Source of the DNA: Flaccisagitta enflata
Taxonomy: Eukaryota; Chaetognatha; Sagittoidea; Aphragmophora
DNA: 64,000 nt
Direction: 5' to 3'
NCBI GenBank assembly: GCA_965153355.1
Contig: OZ231127.1
Coordinates: 86,118,001 to 86,182,000, forward strand
Part shown: one piece after another, positions 52,611-63,820 of the stretch
How the letters are laid out: the number at the start of each line of letters is the position of its first letter
Numbering within the stretch: position 1 is the first letter of the stretch
Translations under genes and position numbers: made by a program
The notes under the pieces: generated by a model
Database searches by the model: none
What the model was told of the DNA's origin: nothing
Seen by the model: only the letters and a program-made list of their open reading frames with translations

Positions 52611-52885
52611 TTTTAATTATTTAAATCACTATTAACACAAAAACTGAAGAAAAAGAAAATTCTTAAATATTTTCCAACGAAAGTGTAATCTTTTGAAAGT
52701 CGTTGACAAAAACACAGCTCTTTTGCAGGCTTAACAATATATAATGCTGTATTAATTGCTCAATATCAAAATAATTCAAAACGCTCGAAGGGAAGATCGC
52801 CGGTGGTCGCGGGATTGAGACAAGGAGTAGAGTCTCGTAAACTTAAACGGTGTCGTTTTCCGCGTACAGATCGCCATTCAGTCTT

Positions 52886-55800
52886 TTAACCCATTTTCTG
52901 CGCGAGCTCCTTGGCTTTGAGCTTCTCCAATTTGGCGATGCGGGCCTGTGATTTACTTCCAAGCAGTCCGCCTCCCCAATGCCGCTTGATCTGAAGAAGA
53001 GAAGATGAAGAAGGGGAGAACAGGGCGATACATAGAATTATCTTTTTACAAAGAATTTAATGATCAACATACTACAATGTACAATGTAAGCAGACAAACA
53101 AAATCAGTGGTTTCCCGCCATATCAAATCTCAAGGGATTGTTTTATTGACAGTTTCAAGACGAGAAATAACACCAAGCAATAAAAGAATCATTCCCCATG
53201 GGCGGATTTCCGGGAACCATGAATGCGTCATGGTGGATTGTTAAATTGGTTAAGTTAAGACATGGTTTTTTTGAATATGAGATTTTCACTGCCACAGCTA
53301 ATTTTTCACTTCCTAGATAAATCGATCAGACACTTTCGATGAGTCACCTAGAAGTTGTGGATGTGTATTTTTCTTGAGAATTTGCATGGCTATCTCATAG
53401 GGATGACTTATTCAGTGTAAAAAGTAGTAATATGTGGGTAAAAATGCAACTGTTTATAAAGAAAAATCTCTTTTATCACCAGAGAAGCCTCACAAAAAAT
53501 TCTTAATTTGCATATAAAACGTTTAAATCAAAAAACTAAAAACATGGCCTTTGTCTAAAGACCTATAAGAAGGGAGCCATGTTCTTGGAAATGCAAAAAA
53601 GTTCAACCGGAAGCAGATTAAGAATTTTTCGCGGAACCTATTCACAATTTCTATCACTCAATTTTCAGTAAATTGTTTTCCTATTCTGTATCTTTTTCTC
53701 AGTATGTTGTTTATAAAACGTATCCCCGCTACAAATCTGGGTTGGAAGAGCGCAGTGATGTGATTACCATTCAGAATCAGCAGGGATAAGCAATAGAGTG
53801 AAGGGAAATCCATGAGGTAGCGCTAAAATATAGCTGACAAAATTATTGCGCGATCGCGCCGGGCGTGTCTTAAGCGCCTTTCAAGGGACTGGCTCAAATA
53901 GTCCAGGATTTAAAGAAAAGGACTCGGCGAATTTGGAGCAAAGCGTGAAAATTTGCATACAAAGTCAGTTTTTCATGCTGAACAAGATTAGACGGGGTGC
54001 TCGTCTGATTTTTGAGTGCACCCCGTCTAAAAACACGTTTTTTAGCCAAAAAAACACTTCAAAGTTGCGCTGACGCCAGAATAATTGACCGATGACTATA
54101 AAATTTTAGGTGAAGAAAATTATGCCTTTTTTCTACTTGCATGCAAAATTTCAGCAAAAGGGCTATATTTCAATTTTTAGGTAAAATTTTGTTTTTTTGA
54201 GCTAAGAGTCTGATATTAGTTTTGATTATTCATTTTACCCCAATTTACTCTAAAAACAAAAGAAATTGAAAAAATTTCATGTTTTTCTTATATTTTTGCC
54301 TAAAAAAACAAAAAATTGAGTTTCAGAATTAAGGCATGATTTTTAAAAAAGGCTATTCCTAGGAAAATATTGAAATTATTGGCGCCCACCATGGAAATCA
54401 ATTGTCATCAAGTGTACTAACTTATTCCCAAACTTTCAAAGAGGTACGTCAACCCAAAAAGACAAAAAATCATTTCAAAGTTTAGAAAAAAAAAATCCCA
54501 AAATTTTGCATTTTTGGATTTCCTGGGATATTTGGTTATGCTATGGCTAAACGCTTCAAGCAATTTGCCTAAAATTTTGTATGCAAGTCCCTATATGTAA
54601 GGGGCATATCTGAGCCAAATTTCAGCTTAATAATCAAACTTTGAATTTTTTTATGTATCAAAGAGAGTAAAAAAAGGCTAAATTTTGGTATTTTTTCTTT
54701 AGACTTTAAAATGTTTTTTTGTCTTTTTGGGTTAGTGTACCCCTTTGAAATTTTGGAAATAATTGGTACACTTAATGGCAACAGATTCATTAAGTAGGCA
54801 CCATTAATTTTGATATTGTCCTTGAACTAGCCCTTTTTGAAAACCACGCCTAAATTTTGAAACTTGATTTTTTGTTTTTTTAGCCAAAAAATGAAAAAAA
54901 CACCAAATTTTTTTAATTTTTTTTTGCTTTTTAGGTCAATTAGGATAAAGTCAATGTTTAAAAACAATTTCAGACTTATATCTCCAAAAAACTAAATTTT
55001 ACCCTAAAATTGAAATATGGCCCTTTTTTTGAAAATAGGCCTTGACTTTAAACAGCAATATCTCCGCTTCTACTGAACCGATTTTGCTGAAATTTTGCAT
55101 GCAAGTAGAAAAAAGGCATAATTTTCTTCAACTAAAATTTTATAACGATTGGTCAATTTGTTTGGCGTCAGTGCAACTTCAAAGTTATTTTTCTGGAAAA
55201 AACACGTTTTTTTATAGGGTACACCAAAAAATCAGACGTGTACCCCATCTAGTCTTCTTCAGCACAAAAAACTGACCCTGTATGCAAATTTTCAGGCTTT
55301 GCTCCAAAGTCGCCAAGATTTATTCCTTTTAGAGACTGGACTAAAATAATGTCTGATACTGAAGGTTACTTGTAGCCAACATAGAAATAATTACAAATTC
55401 TCTCATGGGACAACATCGTATAGGCGCTCCAATGCACTAAGAGAACGGCGACAAACCTCATCGGCGCGATCGTTGAAGTTGTTTCTGACGGCCTCGACGA
55501 CTTTGTTGAGGGCGGATTTGTCTTCGGGGTTAATGTTGGTCAAGCACATGGCCGCGCAATTCTTCCTGCGCACGACGCGGCCGAGACGGGCCTTGCCCTT
55601 GATGATGCAGTAAGGCACGTTCATTTTCCTGACAAGTGTGAAGGTGGGGGAAGAAAATAGCGTGGCGTGGGGAAGCAGAGGATAGGGAAAGCAGAGGATA
55701 GGGAAAGCAGAGGATAGGGAAAGCAGAGGAAAAGGAAAGCAGAGGAAAGGGAAAGCAGAGGAAAGGGAAAGCAGAGGAAAGGGAAAGCAGAGGAAAGGGA

Positions 55801-57926
55801 AAGCAGAGGAAAGGGAAAGCAGAGGGGAAAGCAAGGAAAGGAAAGAGAAAGGAAAAGGAAAAAGAAAAGAGGAAAGGAAAGCAGAGGAAAGGGAAAGCAG
55901 AGGAAAGGGCAGAGAAAGGGAAAGCAGAGGAAAGGGAAAGCAGAGGAAAGGGAAAGCAGAGGAAAGGAAAAGAGGAAGGGAAAGCAGAGGAAAGGGAAAG
56001 CAGAGGAAAGGGAAAGCAGATAGGGAAAGCAGAGGATAGGGAAAGCAGAGGATAGGAGAAAGCAGAGGAAAGGAAAGCAGAGGAAAGGAAAAGCAGAGGA
56101 AATGGAAAGCAGAGGATAGGGGAAAGCAGAGGAAGGGAAAGCAGAGGAAAGGAAAGCAGAGGAAAGGGAAAGCAGAGGAAAGGGAAAGAAGGAAAGAGGA
56201 AAGCAGAGGAGGAGAAGAAAGAGGAAAGGGAAAGCAGAGGAAAGGGAAAGCAGAGGATAGGGAAAGCAGAGGAAAGGGAAAGCAGAGGATAGGGAAAGCA
56301 GAGGATAGGGAAAGCAGAGGATAGGGAAAGCAGAGGATAGGGAAAGCAGAGGATAGGGAAAGCAGAGGAAAGGGAAAGCAGAGGAAAGGGAAAGCAGAGG
56401 ATAGGGAAAGCAGAGGATAGGGAAAGCAGAGGATAGGGAAAGCAGAGGAAAGGGAAAGCAGAGGAAAGGGAAAGCAGAGGATAGGGAAAGCAGAGGATAG
56501 GGAAAGCAGAGGAAAGGGAAAGCAGAGGAAAGGGAAAGCAGAGGAAAGGGAAAGCAGAGGAAAGGGAAAGCAGAGGAAAGGGAAAGCAGAGGAAAGGGAA
56601 AGCAGAGGATAGGGAAAGCAGAGGACAGGGAAAGCAGAGGATAGGGAAAGCAGAGGATAGGGAAAGCAGAGGATAGGGAAAGCAGAGGAAAGGGAAAGCA
56701 GAGGAAAGGGAAAGCAGAGGAAAGGGAAACAGAGGAAAGGGAAAGCAGAGGAAAGGGAAACAGAGGAAAGGGAAAGCAGAGGAAAGGGAAAGCAGAGGAA
56801 AGGGAAGGCAGAGGAAAGGGAAAGCAGAGGAAAGGGAAAGCAGAGGAAAGGGAAAGCAAAAGTGAAAGGGGAGTGAAACGCAAGCGGGAAGGAGATTGAA
56901 GGATAGGCGGAGAGGAGGGACAGAAAAGAAATCCAGGCACTTCAAGAGAAGGGGAGAAAAGTCGGCCGTATTTCAGGTAAGGTTGAAAAAGAGCAGAATT
57001 AAGGAACGAGGGAAAGGGAAAATGGAGTCGCAAGAGAATGGGATCGAGTGGGGATTCAATTTCATTAATTAAAATCCTGGCTGTCACAAAAACTTAATAT
57101 AGCTTTGTCTTTTTCCTTCGTTTCAGATTATCTCCCTGTTGATGTCATTTCAAGATCATCGTTGCAAATATCATCATGCAAAAATTTTAAACAAGTTCGA
57201 TTCGTCCCTTTTGCTTACTAACCTGCAGAGAGCGGGCAGATGCATGACAAGTTCAATTGGTTCCACGTCATGCGCGATGACCACCAGCTGAGCCATTTTC
57301 TTCTCAACCATCGTCGTCACCTGAGGAGAAAAGGAGGTGGAAAGGAGGACAAATATCTTATTCGTTGGTTCAACCATTAATCAATTGATAAAATCCATTC
57401 ACTCATACATTCCTCAATTCATTCATCAATCCACTCATTCAATTCACTCTTTTGTCCATTCAATGATTCATTCAGTTCTCTTTTGTCCATTCACTCATTC
57501 AAATTCAATCTTTGTCTTTTCATATTCACTCATCATTTCAATTCTCTCTTTTGCCTTTTCACTCATTCATAAATAATTTCACTCTTCTTGTCCATTCACT
57601 CATTCATACAATTGTCTCTTATGTCCATTGAACCATTCCTTTGGTTATTTCTTAAATTCATCCATCATTTCATTAATGAATCAATGCAATCAATTCGACA
57701 CCAATCTAAAAATTCATCAAATAATAAAATCTATTCTATTCGCACCAATTCTTATGATTCAATCAATCGCACATTCACTCACCGTGTTGAGTCCAGCTCT
57801 GACGACTGGCGGCTTTTTGGAAGGCGGCGCTGATTTGCCGTCGACTTTCTTCTCGGCTTTGGCCAGCAGACGCGCTTTTTTGGCCTCTTTGCTCTCGGGA
57901 CGATATTTGTCCAACAATTTGATCAC
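52886..57926 (-). CDS. RPL7A: ribosomal protein eL8 (L7a), exons 4-7 of a split gene
   Basis: Exons 57926-57783, 57320-57223, 55628-55457 and 52990-52886 (stop 52888-52886) contribute 519 nt. With exons 1-3 on the other strand they make exactly 840 nt, 279 residues plus stop (family about 266). Blocks: [53 protein letters not shown] then [40 protein letters not shown]; ending [10 protein letters not shown]. The frame starts at exon 4 in phase 0 and no exon 1-3 equivalents lie upstream on this strand; beyond 57926 come a snoRNA-like unit and then the 39-bp inverted repeat at 58233. As assembled, this half has no promoter or start codon. No AATAAA lies between its stop and the RPL5 start 275 bp on. 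Confidence 0.95.
53860..55350. mobile_element. foldback element, 1.5 kb (RPL7A intron 6)
   Basis: 53870-54160 matches the reverse complement of 55060-55345 (landmarks 'aaaatttgcatac', 'gttgc.ctgacgcca', 'tataaaattttag.tgaagaa', 'aattatgcctttt'). Further inward, 54440-54600 and 54690-54790 also pair. A nested hairpin, GACGGGGTGCTCGTC..GCACCCCGTC, lies at 53993-54028. No ORF. Confidence 0.8.
55672..56860. repeat. 16-bp minisatellite in RPL7A intron 5
   Basis: About 70 copies of GGAAAGCAGAGGAAAG or GGATAG-type units. The minus-strand Leu/Ser/Phe/Pro ORFs of 470-490 codons across it are repeat artefacts. Confidence 0.95.
57119..57181 (-). ncRNA. box C/D snoRNA-like unit, copy B (RPL7A intron 5)
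   Basis: Minus strand: C box ATGATGA (57177-57171), TATTTGCAACGATGATCTTGA (D'-like CTTGA), C'-like AATGACA, CATCAACAGGGAGATAAT, D box CTGA (57126-57123). It begins about 40 nt after the exon 5 donor. RPL7A introns of vertebrates also host C/D snoRNAs. Confidence 0.75.
57370..57780. repeat. low-complexity TTCATTCACTCATTC tract
   Basis: Degenerate CATTCACTCATTCA / TTTTGTCCATTCA units fill RPL7A intron 4. Confidence 0.85.
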
Positions 57927-57999
57927 CTGAATAACATCGGCAGATTTTGTACATAGTTTTCTGCTTCTCATCAAAACCGGTTGTTGTGTCTTGTGTCTT

Positions 58000-58063
58000 T
58001 CTTTCAGATTATCTCCCAGTGGATGTCATTTCAAGATCATCGTTGCAAATGTCATCATGCAAG
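58000..58063 (-). ncRNA. box C/D snoRNA-like unit, copy A (RPL7A intron 3)
   Basis: Minus strand: C box ATGATGA (58058-58052), CATTTGCAACGATGATCTTG, AATGACATCCACTGGGAGAT, D box CTGA (58007-58004), CTT/AAG closing stem. Its D box is about 75 nt from the exon 4 acceptor, the spacing typical of intronic C/D snoRNAs processed from pre-mRNA. Confidence 0.75.
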
Positions 58064-58084
58064 TTTCGAATTGATGGATGAATG

Positions 58085-58185
58085 AATTCATGAGGGATAT
58101 AATTGGTGAATGAATGCTAGAATGCTAGAATGAATTCATGAGGGATATAATTGGTGAATGAATGCTAGAATGCTAGAATGAAACA
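58085..58185. repeat. 48-bp tandem duplication
   Basis: Two copies of 'gaattcatgagggatataat..tgaatgaatgctagaatgctagaat'. Confidence 0.85.
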
Positions 58186-58232
58186 ACGTGACTACGCCAA
58201 CTTTAAATTTCGTGTTCCCGCGTCATAGAATT

Positions 58233-58271
58233 GCGCGTACAAGCCTTACCCCGATGCACGTAGGGCGGGTG
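58233..58271. repeat. 39-bp inverted repeat, right inversion boundary
   Basis: Perfect reverse complement of 8217-8255. It separates the RPL7A 3' half from the right-hand flank. Confidence 0.9.
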
Positions 58272-59200
58272 TTGATTTAAAAAAAATTTTGAAGGGGAAT
58301 TTTTTTCTCTTCAGTACTAAGTGATAGAATAGACCTCCGTGAAGCCCAAACCACTCGCCGTCATGACCGAGCATTTTTCTTGACCTATGAAAGCCTCCCC
58401 CGTAGCGTGCCTACATATAATGGAACTTAGATTCTTAGAAACTTTTGAATGGTAAAACAATCTTACACTGTCATCACCTCAAGCACTCAGTTCCTTCAGT
58501 GGGCAATATACTTATGCAAAACACCTGAGGGATGACAGTCATGGTCCACAAAAGGACCATCAGTCACTTAATCAACGTTGGACGTTGAAGCATGTGTGGA
58601 TGTGAATCTGTGACCGGAGGCTGAGAAATGATGGGAATTCCCTCTTTCTGTTTGAGTGGGCGACTCATGGATGATTTCCGTGGCCCGGGGCCAAAGATCA
58701 CGATTGCTTCCGGTTGGTAGGATATTGTTTAATGCGTGCTCTTAGCTTTTTGGGAATGAGATCGTAAGAGGAAGGATGTGATAGGATTAGCTTTCATCGG
58801 TGATCATATTTTAGGGGCTCAATCGATGACATCGACAAAGATTCATATGATTTCTCATGAAATCTTATCGAAAAAAAATTAGCCTCTGTTTTTCTTCCGC
58901 TCTTCCGCCTCGTCGTCCCCATTCCTCATCCCCTCTTGGATCACTGAGGCTGTCACTGTAGACGGACGACACAAAACACCATTCGCAATTTCCTCGTCAA
59001 ATCTTGAGAAAACCAAAAGACATTTATAAGAAACTATCTGAACCGGTGACATCACCACATCAGTAATTTCCTCGGGAGAGTAATAACGATTTATTTTCTA
59101 CGTTTTGAATTTCTATCAAATTTTAGTACACACCCGACTTGAAATTAAAGATGGGTGAGGGGCTGAATTTTCCCTACAGCGGAATCACAAACGACCCTGA
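58272..59200. other. no gene seen
   Basis: Unique-looking DNA of mixed composition. No supported ORF, repeat or RNA. Confidence 0.4.
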
Positions 59201-59208
59201 TCATAAAG

Positions 59209-59305
59209 GGACTTGATCTTGTCAGAACGTCATCAATGCTGTAGTTGTACACCAGTCAATTCTATACAACTACAGCATTGATGATGTTCTGACTAGATAA
59301 AGTCC
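59209..59305. other. long near-perfect hairpin (about 41-nt arms, 15-nt loop)
   Basis: Arm 59209-59249 pairs with 59265-59305 with only about four mismatches. The core is AACGTCATCAATGCTGTAGT against ACTACAGCATTGATGATGTT. The size fits a pre-miRNA-like or hairpin-siRNA precursor; a small MITE is the alternative. Confidence 0.7.
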
Positions 59306-59513
59306 AAATTGATTTTGCAAGTTGGCAGGTCTTTAATTGTGCAAATGGAACATGAAAATTGTTTGGAGAGAATTTTTTTCTCATATACCCAAAATGAGCC
59401 CAGCCTACTACAATGGAAAGGCAAAACGAAGTCAGAGGCGGAAAAGGAGGTTCCACTCGTTTTTTGTTCAATTCAATGAGTTAGTGGCGATGATTGTGCA
59501 AGAATACTGAGAA

Positions 59514-59858
59514 TTGCCATCATTAGAAAACGTGCTCTACAAATACTATCTCGACGAAGTGCAGGGAAAGTTGATGCTCAGCCTTTCAATCATCGCGTGG
59601 ATGGACCCTGACTTCTTAGAAAATGAGATTATCAAAAGTAGCGGTGCAAGGAAGATCTTCCTCCTGGCTTGCGCACACTGTAAAGAAAATTACCAAAGCA
59701 TCGCCCTTTTTCTTGAGAAAATTGGAATCCGCAACTTTCTTTATCCGTGCAAGATTGTCATGGACCTGCAGGCCGTTAACAAGTACTGCGGTCTGCGGCC
59801 TTGGGTGTTGCAGTTCGACCTATCCTTGCTTCGTTTGTACCTAGCGACGAGGAAGTGA
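59514..59858 (+). CDS. unrecognised ORF, 114 codons, no ATG at start
   Basis: Open between stops at 59508 and 59856. The reading starts at TTG with no ATG in a good position, so it would have to be an internal or terminal exon, or a gene remnant. The composition is protein-like (SLSIIAWMDPDFLENEIIKS, IFLLACAHCKENYQSIALFL, NKYCGLRPWVLQFDLSLL), with amphipathic helices and three Cys. It could be a decayed transposase or host exon; no family recognised. Confidence 0.35.
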   Translation: MPSLENVLYKYYLDEVQGKLMLSLSIIAWMDPDFLENEIIKSSGARKIFLLACAHCKENYQSIALFLEKIGIRNFLYPCKIVMDLQAVNKYCGLRPWVLQFDLSLLRLYLATRK

Positions 59859-60053
59859 TGAACCAGACTCAAACGCAGCTTGGCAGACATCAGCAGCCAG
59901 TTTAGAGCTTTAAAACATTGAAAAGCTGCTCAAGCGACAGACTATCTGAGGTTTTAGATAGGGCTTTTGCGTGGATCGTTCAGTTAGTTGTTACAGTTGC
60001 CATTCTGTGAATTGCTAAAAGTCATGGTTGGTTCGTTTGTTGGCTCGTTGGTT

Positions 60054-60055
<2 letters not shown>

Positions 60056-60101
<46 letters not shown>

Positions 60102-60108
60102 GCGTATT
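60056..60108. repeat. (GT)n microsatellite
   Basis: GTGTGCGTGTG tract of about 50 bp. Confidence 0.95.
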
Positions 60109-60287
60109 ACTGGGGCGATATTGTAACCCCGCGTTACATGTTTACTCATTTTCAGCAGTCGAATGATACAGATTGGGTTACAGACTTACAGTTGAACATC
60201 TGAAAATACACTGTGGTTTAGTAGAATGACACACGGCGACAGTCCAACGGACTGACAGACAAAATTGTCATCAGGCAGACGGAAAGA

Positions 60288-60498
60288 AAACAAGGCCGAA
60301 TACACGGCTACCCCAGTCGCGTGCGGGTGGGCAGGGGCCTTTTTTAAGGTCACTTGATCATTTGGGCAGTAGCAGTGAGGCCAGAAACCGCAAAAACCCT
60401 CAAAAGATAAAGTGTGACGGAGGGATGGACCGACAGACCGACGGACCGACGGACGGACCGACAAAGCGGGGTGTAGTCGCGTAGCACGCAACTAAAAA
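60288..60498 (-). mobile_element. family A element, full length
   Basis: Hairpin AGTTGCG/CGCGACT (60475-60493, G:U-type change), ACACCCCGCTTTGTCGG, GTCCGTCGG repeats, tail CGCACGCGACTGGGGTAGCC then GTGTATTCGGCCTTGTTTT. A degenerate head follows at 60585-60625. Confidence 0.85.
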
Positions 60499-60984
60499 AC
60501 TAGACAGACCCCAGGACAAAGGAGCATGAAACTTATAAAGCTGAAAAATGCCAATAAAGTGTAAATGGAAGCAACCGACTGACTGACCAATCATCCAACC
60601 AACTGCATAGCATGTGACTAAGAGAGCGTTTCTAGTCAGAGACAATCGCATTTTTAACGGGCCACTCGGCCGCTCGCTTCGTTTGCTTGTACCACTCACT
60701 CCACTCACTCGCTACGCAGTGCTCTGCTTTGCTACAGTCTCGCTTATTCACTTTACTCACTCCCTAATGGGACAGTAAAATTCATTAATGGGTGTTGACG
60801 CTGTGAACACGTTTCGCGGGAACACCCACGTTTTTCATCTTCACTAGAAACACGCCCTAAATATACAAAGCTAGATGCGCAGCTTCACCAGTCGAGCGTT
60901 GGTGGGTTGAAGCACTGATGTCGATGGTTTCAAGGGGGGTTTGTTTCTTTTTTTTTGGCAGCGGCCCCGAAGGGGTTGATGACC

Positions 60985-61400
60985 TATGCTTTCACACATA
61001 TGGGGAATTTTCTCCTCCATTCATCCGTCCGTTTGTCCGTCCATCCAACTGTCCATCCATCCATCCCCCGTCCATCCCCCCAGTCTCAAGGCGAGACCCA
61101 AATCCCAGTCTTGTGGCCCAAATTCTAGCTTCAAGGCCCAAATCTCAGCCGTGAGGCCCAAAACCTAGCCAGGAGGGCTAAATCCCACCCATGAGACCCA
61201 GATCCCAGCCTCAAGGATGAGATTTGGGCCTCCAGGCTAAGATTTTGGCCTTGAGGCTAGGATTTGGGCCTTGAGGCTAGGATTTGGGCCCAGAGACTGG
61301 AATTTGGGTCTCGGGAGTGGGATTTAAGCCTCGAGACTGAGGGGGGGTGGACTGATGGACTGACGGATGGAGGAGAAAATTACACATATGTTTGAAAGCC
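60985..61400. repeat. inverted-repeat unit around a CCCAAATC minisatellite
   Basis: 60985-61075 ('acacatatgg..aattttctcctccat', then GTCC repeats) is inverted relative to 61335-61400. Inside, about 20-bp units (AAGGCCCAAATCCCAGCCTC) point one way at 61085-61215 and the other way at 61215-61340, so the whole array is a palindrome. Confidence 0.8.
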
Positions 61401-62239
61401 TAGGTCATCGACCCCTTCCAAGCCGCTGCCCTGCTTCCTCTTCACTCTCCTACCTTAACAAGGATACCGCTGACCATCTAACGCTTTTGCGACCATTACA
61501 TATCAAATGTTCGTGGTTAGAGTCGTTTTGTGTTGTTTTACCGAGCTCAACCAATCAGTCCCCCTGTCACTCCCCCCCCCCTTTCCCCGCCTCTCTTTTT
61601 AGGGCATTGTTTACTTCTTACGATGAAGCTGTTTACTCGTATTTATTAGGTTGCGCATTAGTTTTAAACTTTTACGCTGTTTCCCTTTGTCAATTTAAAT
61701 CAAATTTAAAACTTTTTACCCTCAAGCTTCTCTTTTAATGAAATTTACAATATCTGAAATGATATTTGAAATTGATGTAATTTGGAAAAAAGTCGAAGAG
61801 ATGAAGTCCCTTTGGTCTTTTTGAGTCCTGCAGAGAAAAATGGACTTCCCTTTGTTTTATGAGTCGTTTGGGGAAGTTGATACATTTTGGGGGCAGAATG
61901 AGACTACGCATGAAATTAATAGCTAAGAAAGAGCTAATTCTCCTCTTTCACATTACGCCAAGCAGAATTCTGTACAATTGATAGTTTTGGAGCTATGATT
62001 TTTTACATCTTTTTATATTTTTTCGCATTTTTTGCATTTTTCCTAAAAATAAGGAATCGAGTTAATTGAAGTCTATTTGAACTTTGAAATGTCCAAGGTG
62101 ATGATTGTGCATCCTGGTCTCTCTCTCATTTCAACTCTGGACGCTATGAGAGGCTTTGTCCGTCAGTCCATCCATTGGTCTGTTAGTCCGTCTGTCCGTC
62201 CGACAACCAGACAAAAAACAATCACAAGAAATTCCAAAA

Positions 62240-62292
62240 CCTCGCACTTACGACTTTTTTCCTACGGCGAGAGCCGCCTTCATTGGTATTTT
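62240..62292 (-). repeat. family B head fragment
   Basis: Minus strand: CCAATGAAGGCGGCTCTCGC, CGTAGGAAAAAAGTCGTAAG. Confidence 0.7.
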
Positions 62293-62449
62293 GAAATGGT
62301 TAAGGTTTTTGTACTAATAGCAACCATTTATTTAGACTCTCTGGGGTCTGTGTTGGTTGCTATATATTATATCATTACTAAGTTTCATGCTAAAATCGCT
62401 ACTAATACAGGCCATTAATGGAAAAATAACTTTAATGATAAATATGTCT

Positions 62450-62615
62450 TTAGTCACGGTCCGTGACTCATGGACGAGCGACTCTATTAGTGGCTTTGTC
62501 CATCCGTCCATTGTTCCGTCGGTCCATGGTGAGCCTCCAAATTGTACATACGTACATTTCCGCCCCTGCCCACCCGTCCTTGACTGACATCGGCAGTATA
62601 TCTGGCCTTGTTTGT
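62450..62615 (+). mobile_element. family A element, full length with perfect variant hairpin
   Basis: Hairpin AGTCACG/CGTGACT (62452-62468, loop GTC), GCGACTCTATTAGTGGC, TTTGTCCATCCGTCC, CGCCCCTGCCCACCC, tail TATATCTGGCCTTGTTTG. Another head-like piece without a hairpin lies at 62130-62200. Confidence 0.8.
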
Positions 62616-62669
62616 ACGGAAGTTAGCTCAAGTTGTCTCTAAAAATTTGTTGATCATCCATTGGGAGAA

Positions 62670-62725
62670 CTCAAGGACAAGTCAAGGACAAGTCAAAGAC
62701 AAGTCAAAGACAAGTCAAGGACAAC
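62670..62725 (+). repeat. 11-bp tandem repeat
   Basis: Five copies of AAGTCAAGGAC or AAGTCAAAGAC. Confidence 0.85.
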
Positions 62726-62883
62726 ATTTGGACAATTTAGACTAACAAAGGATTATATTCGAGTACTTTGGAGTCAATTGAGGCGATGAAAAGGAGGCAT
62801 TCAATGGGCATTTGGGTGAACAGTGTCAAATGGATTTTGTCAAAATATCCATCATGTCATACTGATATGCAGATGGCACTTAC

Positions 62884-62960
62884 CGGCCTCCTGCAATAGG
62901 AATTTTTTTGTACGCATTTTTCCGGCCTGCCCCATAGTATTGGGGACTACCATGCAAAGT
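62884..62960 (-). CDS. candidate exon, frame undetermined
   Basis: A strong donor (GAGGCCG|gtaagt at 62884/62883) follows about 75 nt that are open in three frames; one contains PEKCVQKNSYCRRP. It may belong to the gene at the right edge. Weak. Confidence 0.2.
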
Positions 62961-63099
62961 CTCAAGTCATGGTGTTTTCATGATGCTTCTTCCGATGTCT
63001 TTCGAGGTGTGAAGGAAGGAATCACAGACGACGATACAGGGACGTGGCCACATGTGGAGACAGTATTGATGGGGCCCCCCGACTAGCCCTCTGACTACC

Positions 63100-63465
63100 A
63101 CGCGTATCAAAAGAAAAAGACGCACTTTTAAATGGTTAATTTAGCCAATAAATCTTTAAAAAAATATAGAAAATCTTAGATCATTTTGAAGCCCTTTGAA
63201 AGTACTTTTATTTGGCGCCAATCTGGTATTGCTATCTTTTTTCGTTTAGAAATGGTATCAGTTTGAGTAAAAACATTGCCTATTTCAGTTTCGCAATCCC
63301 TATGAAAAAATGCATTTTAGCAAAATAGTGCTTCTCTTTGCAGAGCTCTAGCTCCTAAACCGTTTGAGATACAGATCAAGGATTGGTCTAGAATGAAAGA
63401 TTTTTTGAAAACCTTTCAAAATGTCTTTCTTGAAAGTAGCTAAAACTATTTTTTTTATCTGTTTT
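63100..63465. other. AT-rich, no gene seen
   Basis: No supported features. Phrases such as 'taaaccgtttgagatacaga' resemble diverged repeat sequence near 51070. Confidence 0.35.
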
Positions 63466-63820
63466 ATCAATTAATGGATAGGTGCGTCTTTTTTTTTTAT
63501 CCAAGTGGTATGTCCATCTTTGAGCTGGACAAGGGCCCTACGTTGATTGCTGATTAGGCCTAGAAGCCCCTGTTTCTTATTTGACATTTCAGAAGAAGCA
63601 AAATTGTGACAATCACAGTTGGACAAATAATGTTTTTTTTTTCCAGTAGCACAGTACAAAACCCTAAATCTATCCTGATACCACTAAGTACTGTTCAAAG
63701 GACACAAATGTTTTATTACTGGTATGGATATTAATAAATGAAAGATTGTGATATCTATTTGCCTTCAAGGGGCCCCACTTGGGGCCCCCTTGGGGTTACA
63801 CTAGGATCCGGGCCCCATAC

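Noticed and set aside
55530-57087. Two minus-strand ORFs of 470-490 codons rich in Leu, Ser, Phe and Pro
   Set aside because: Product of the 16-bp minisatellite; they run through RPL7A exon 6 in the wrong frame and across its intron.
52886-57926. RPL7A processed pseudogene
   Set aside because: The exons are intact, separated by introns with good splice sites, and complement the 5' half exactly.
62823-63086. 87-codon plus-strand ORF
   Set aside because: The opposite strand has the better splice donor; composition is not convincing.
63471-63659. 62-codon minus-strand ORF as a separate small gene
   Set aside because: No start context or splice acceptor seen. Kept only as a possible exon of the right-edge gene.
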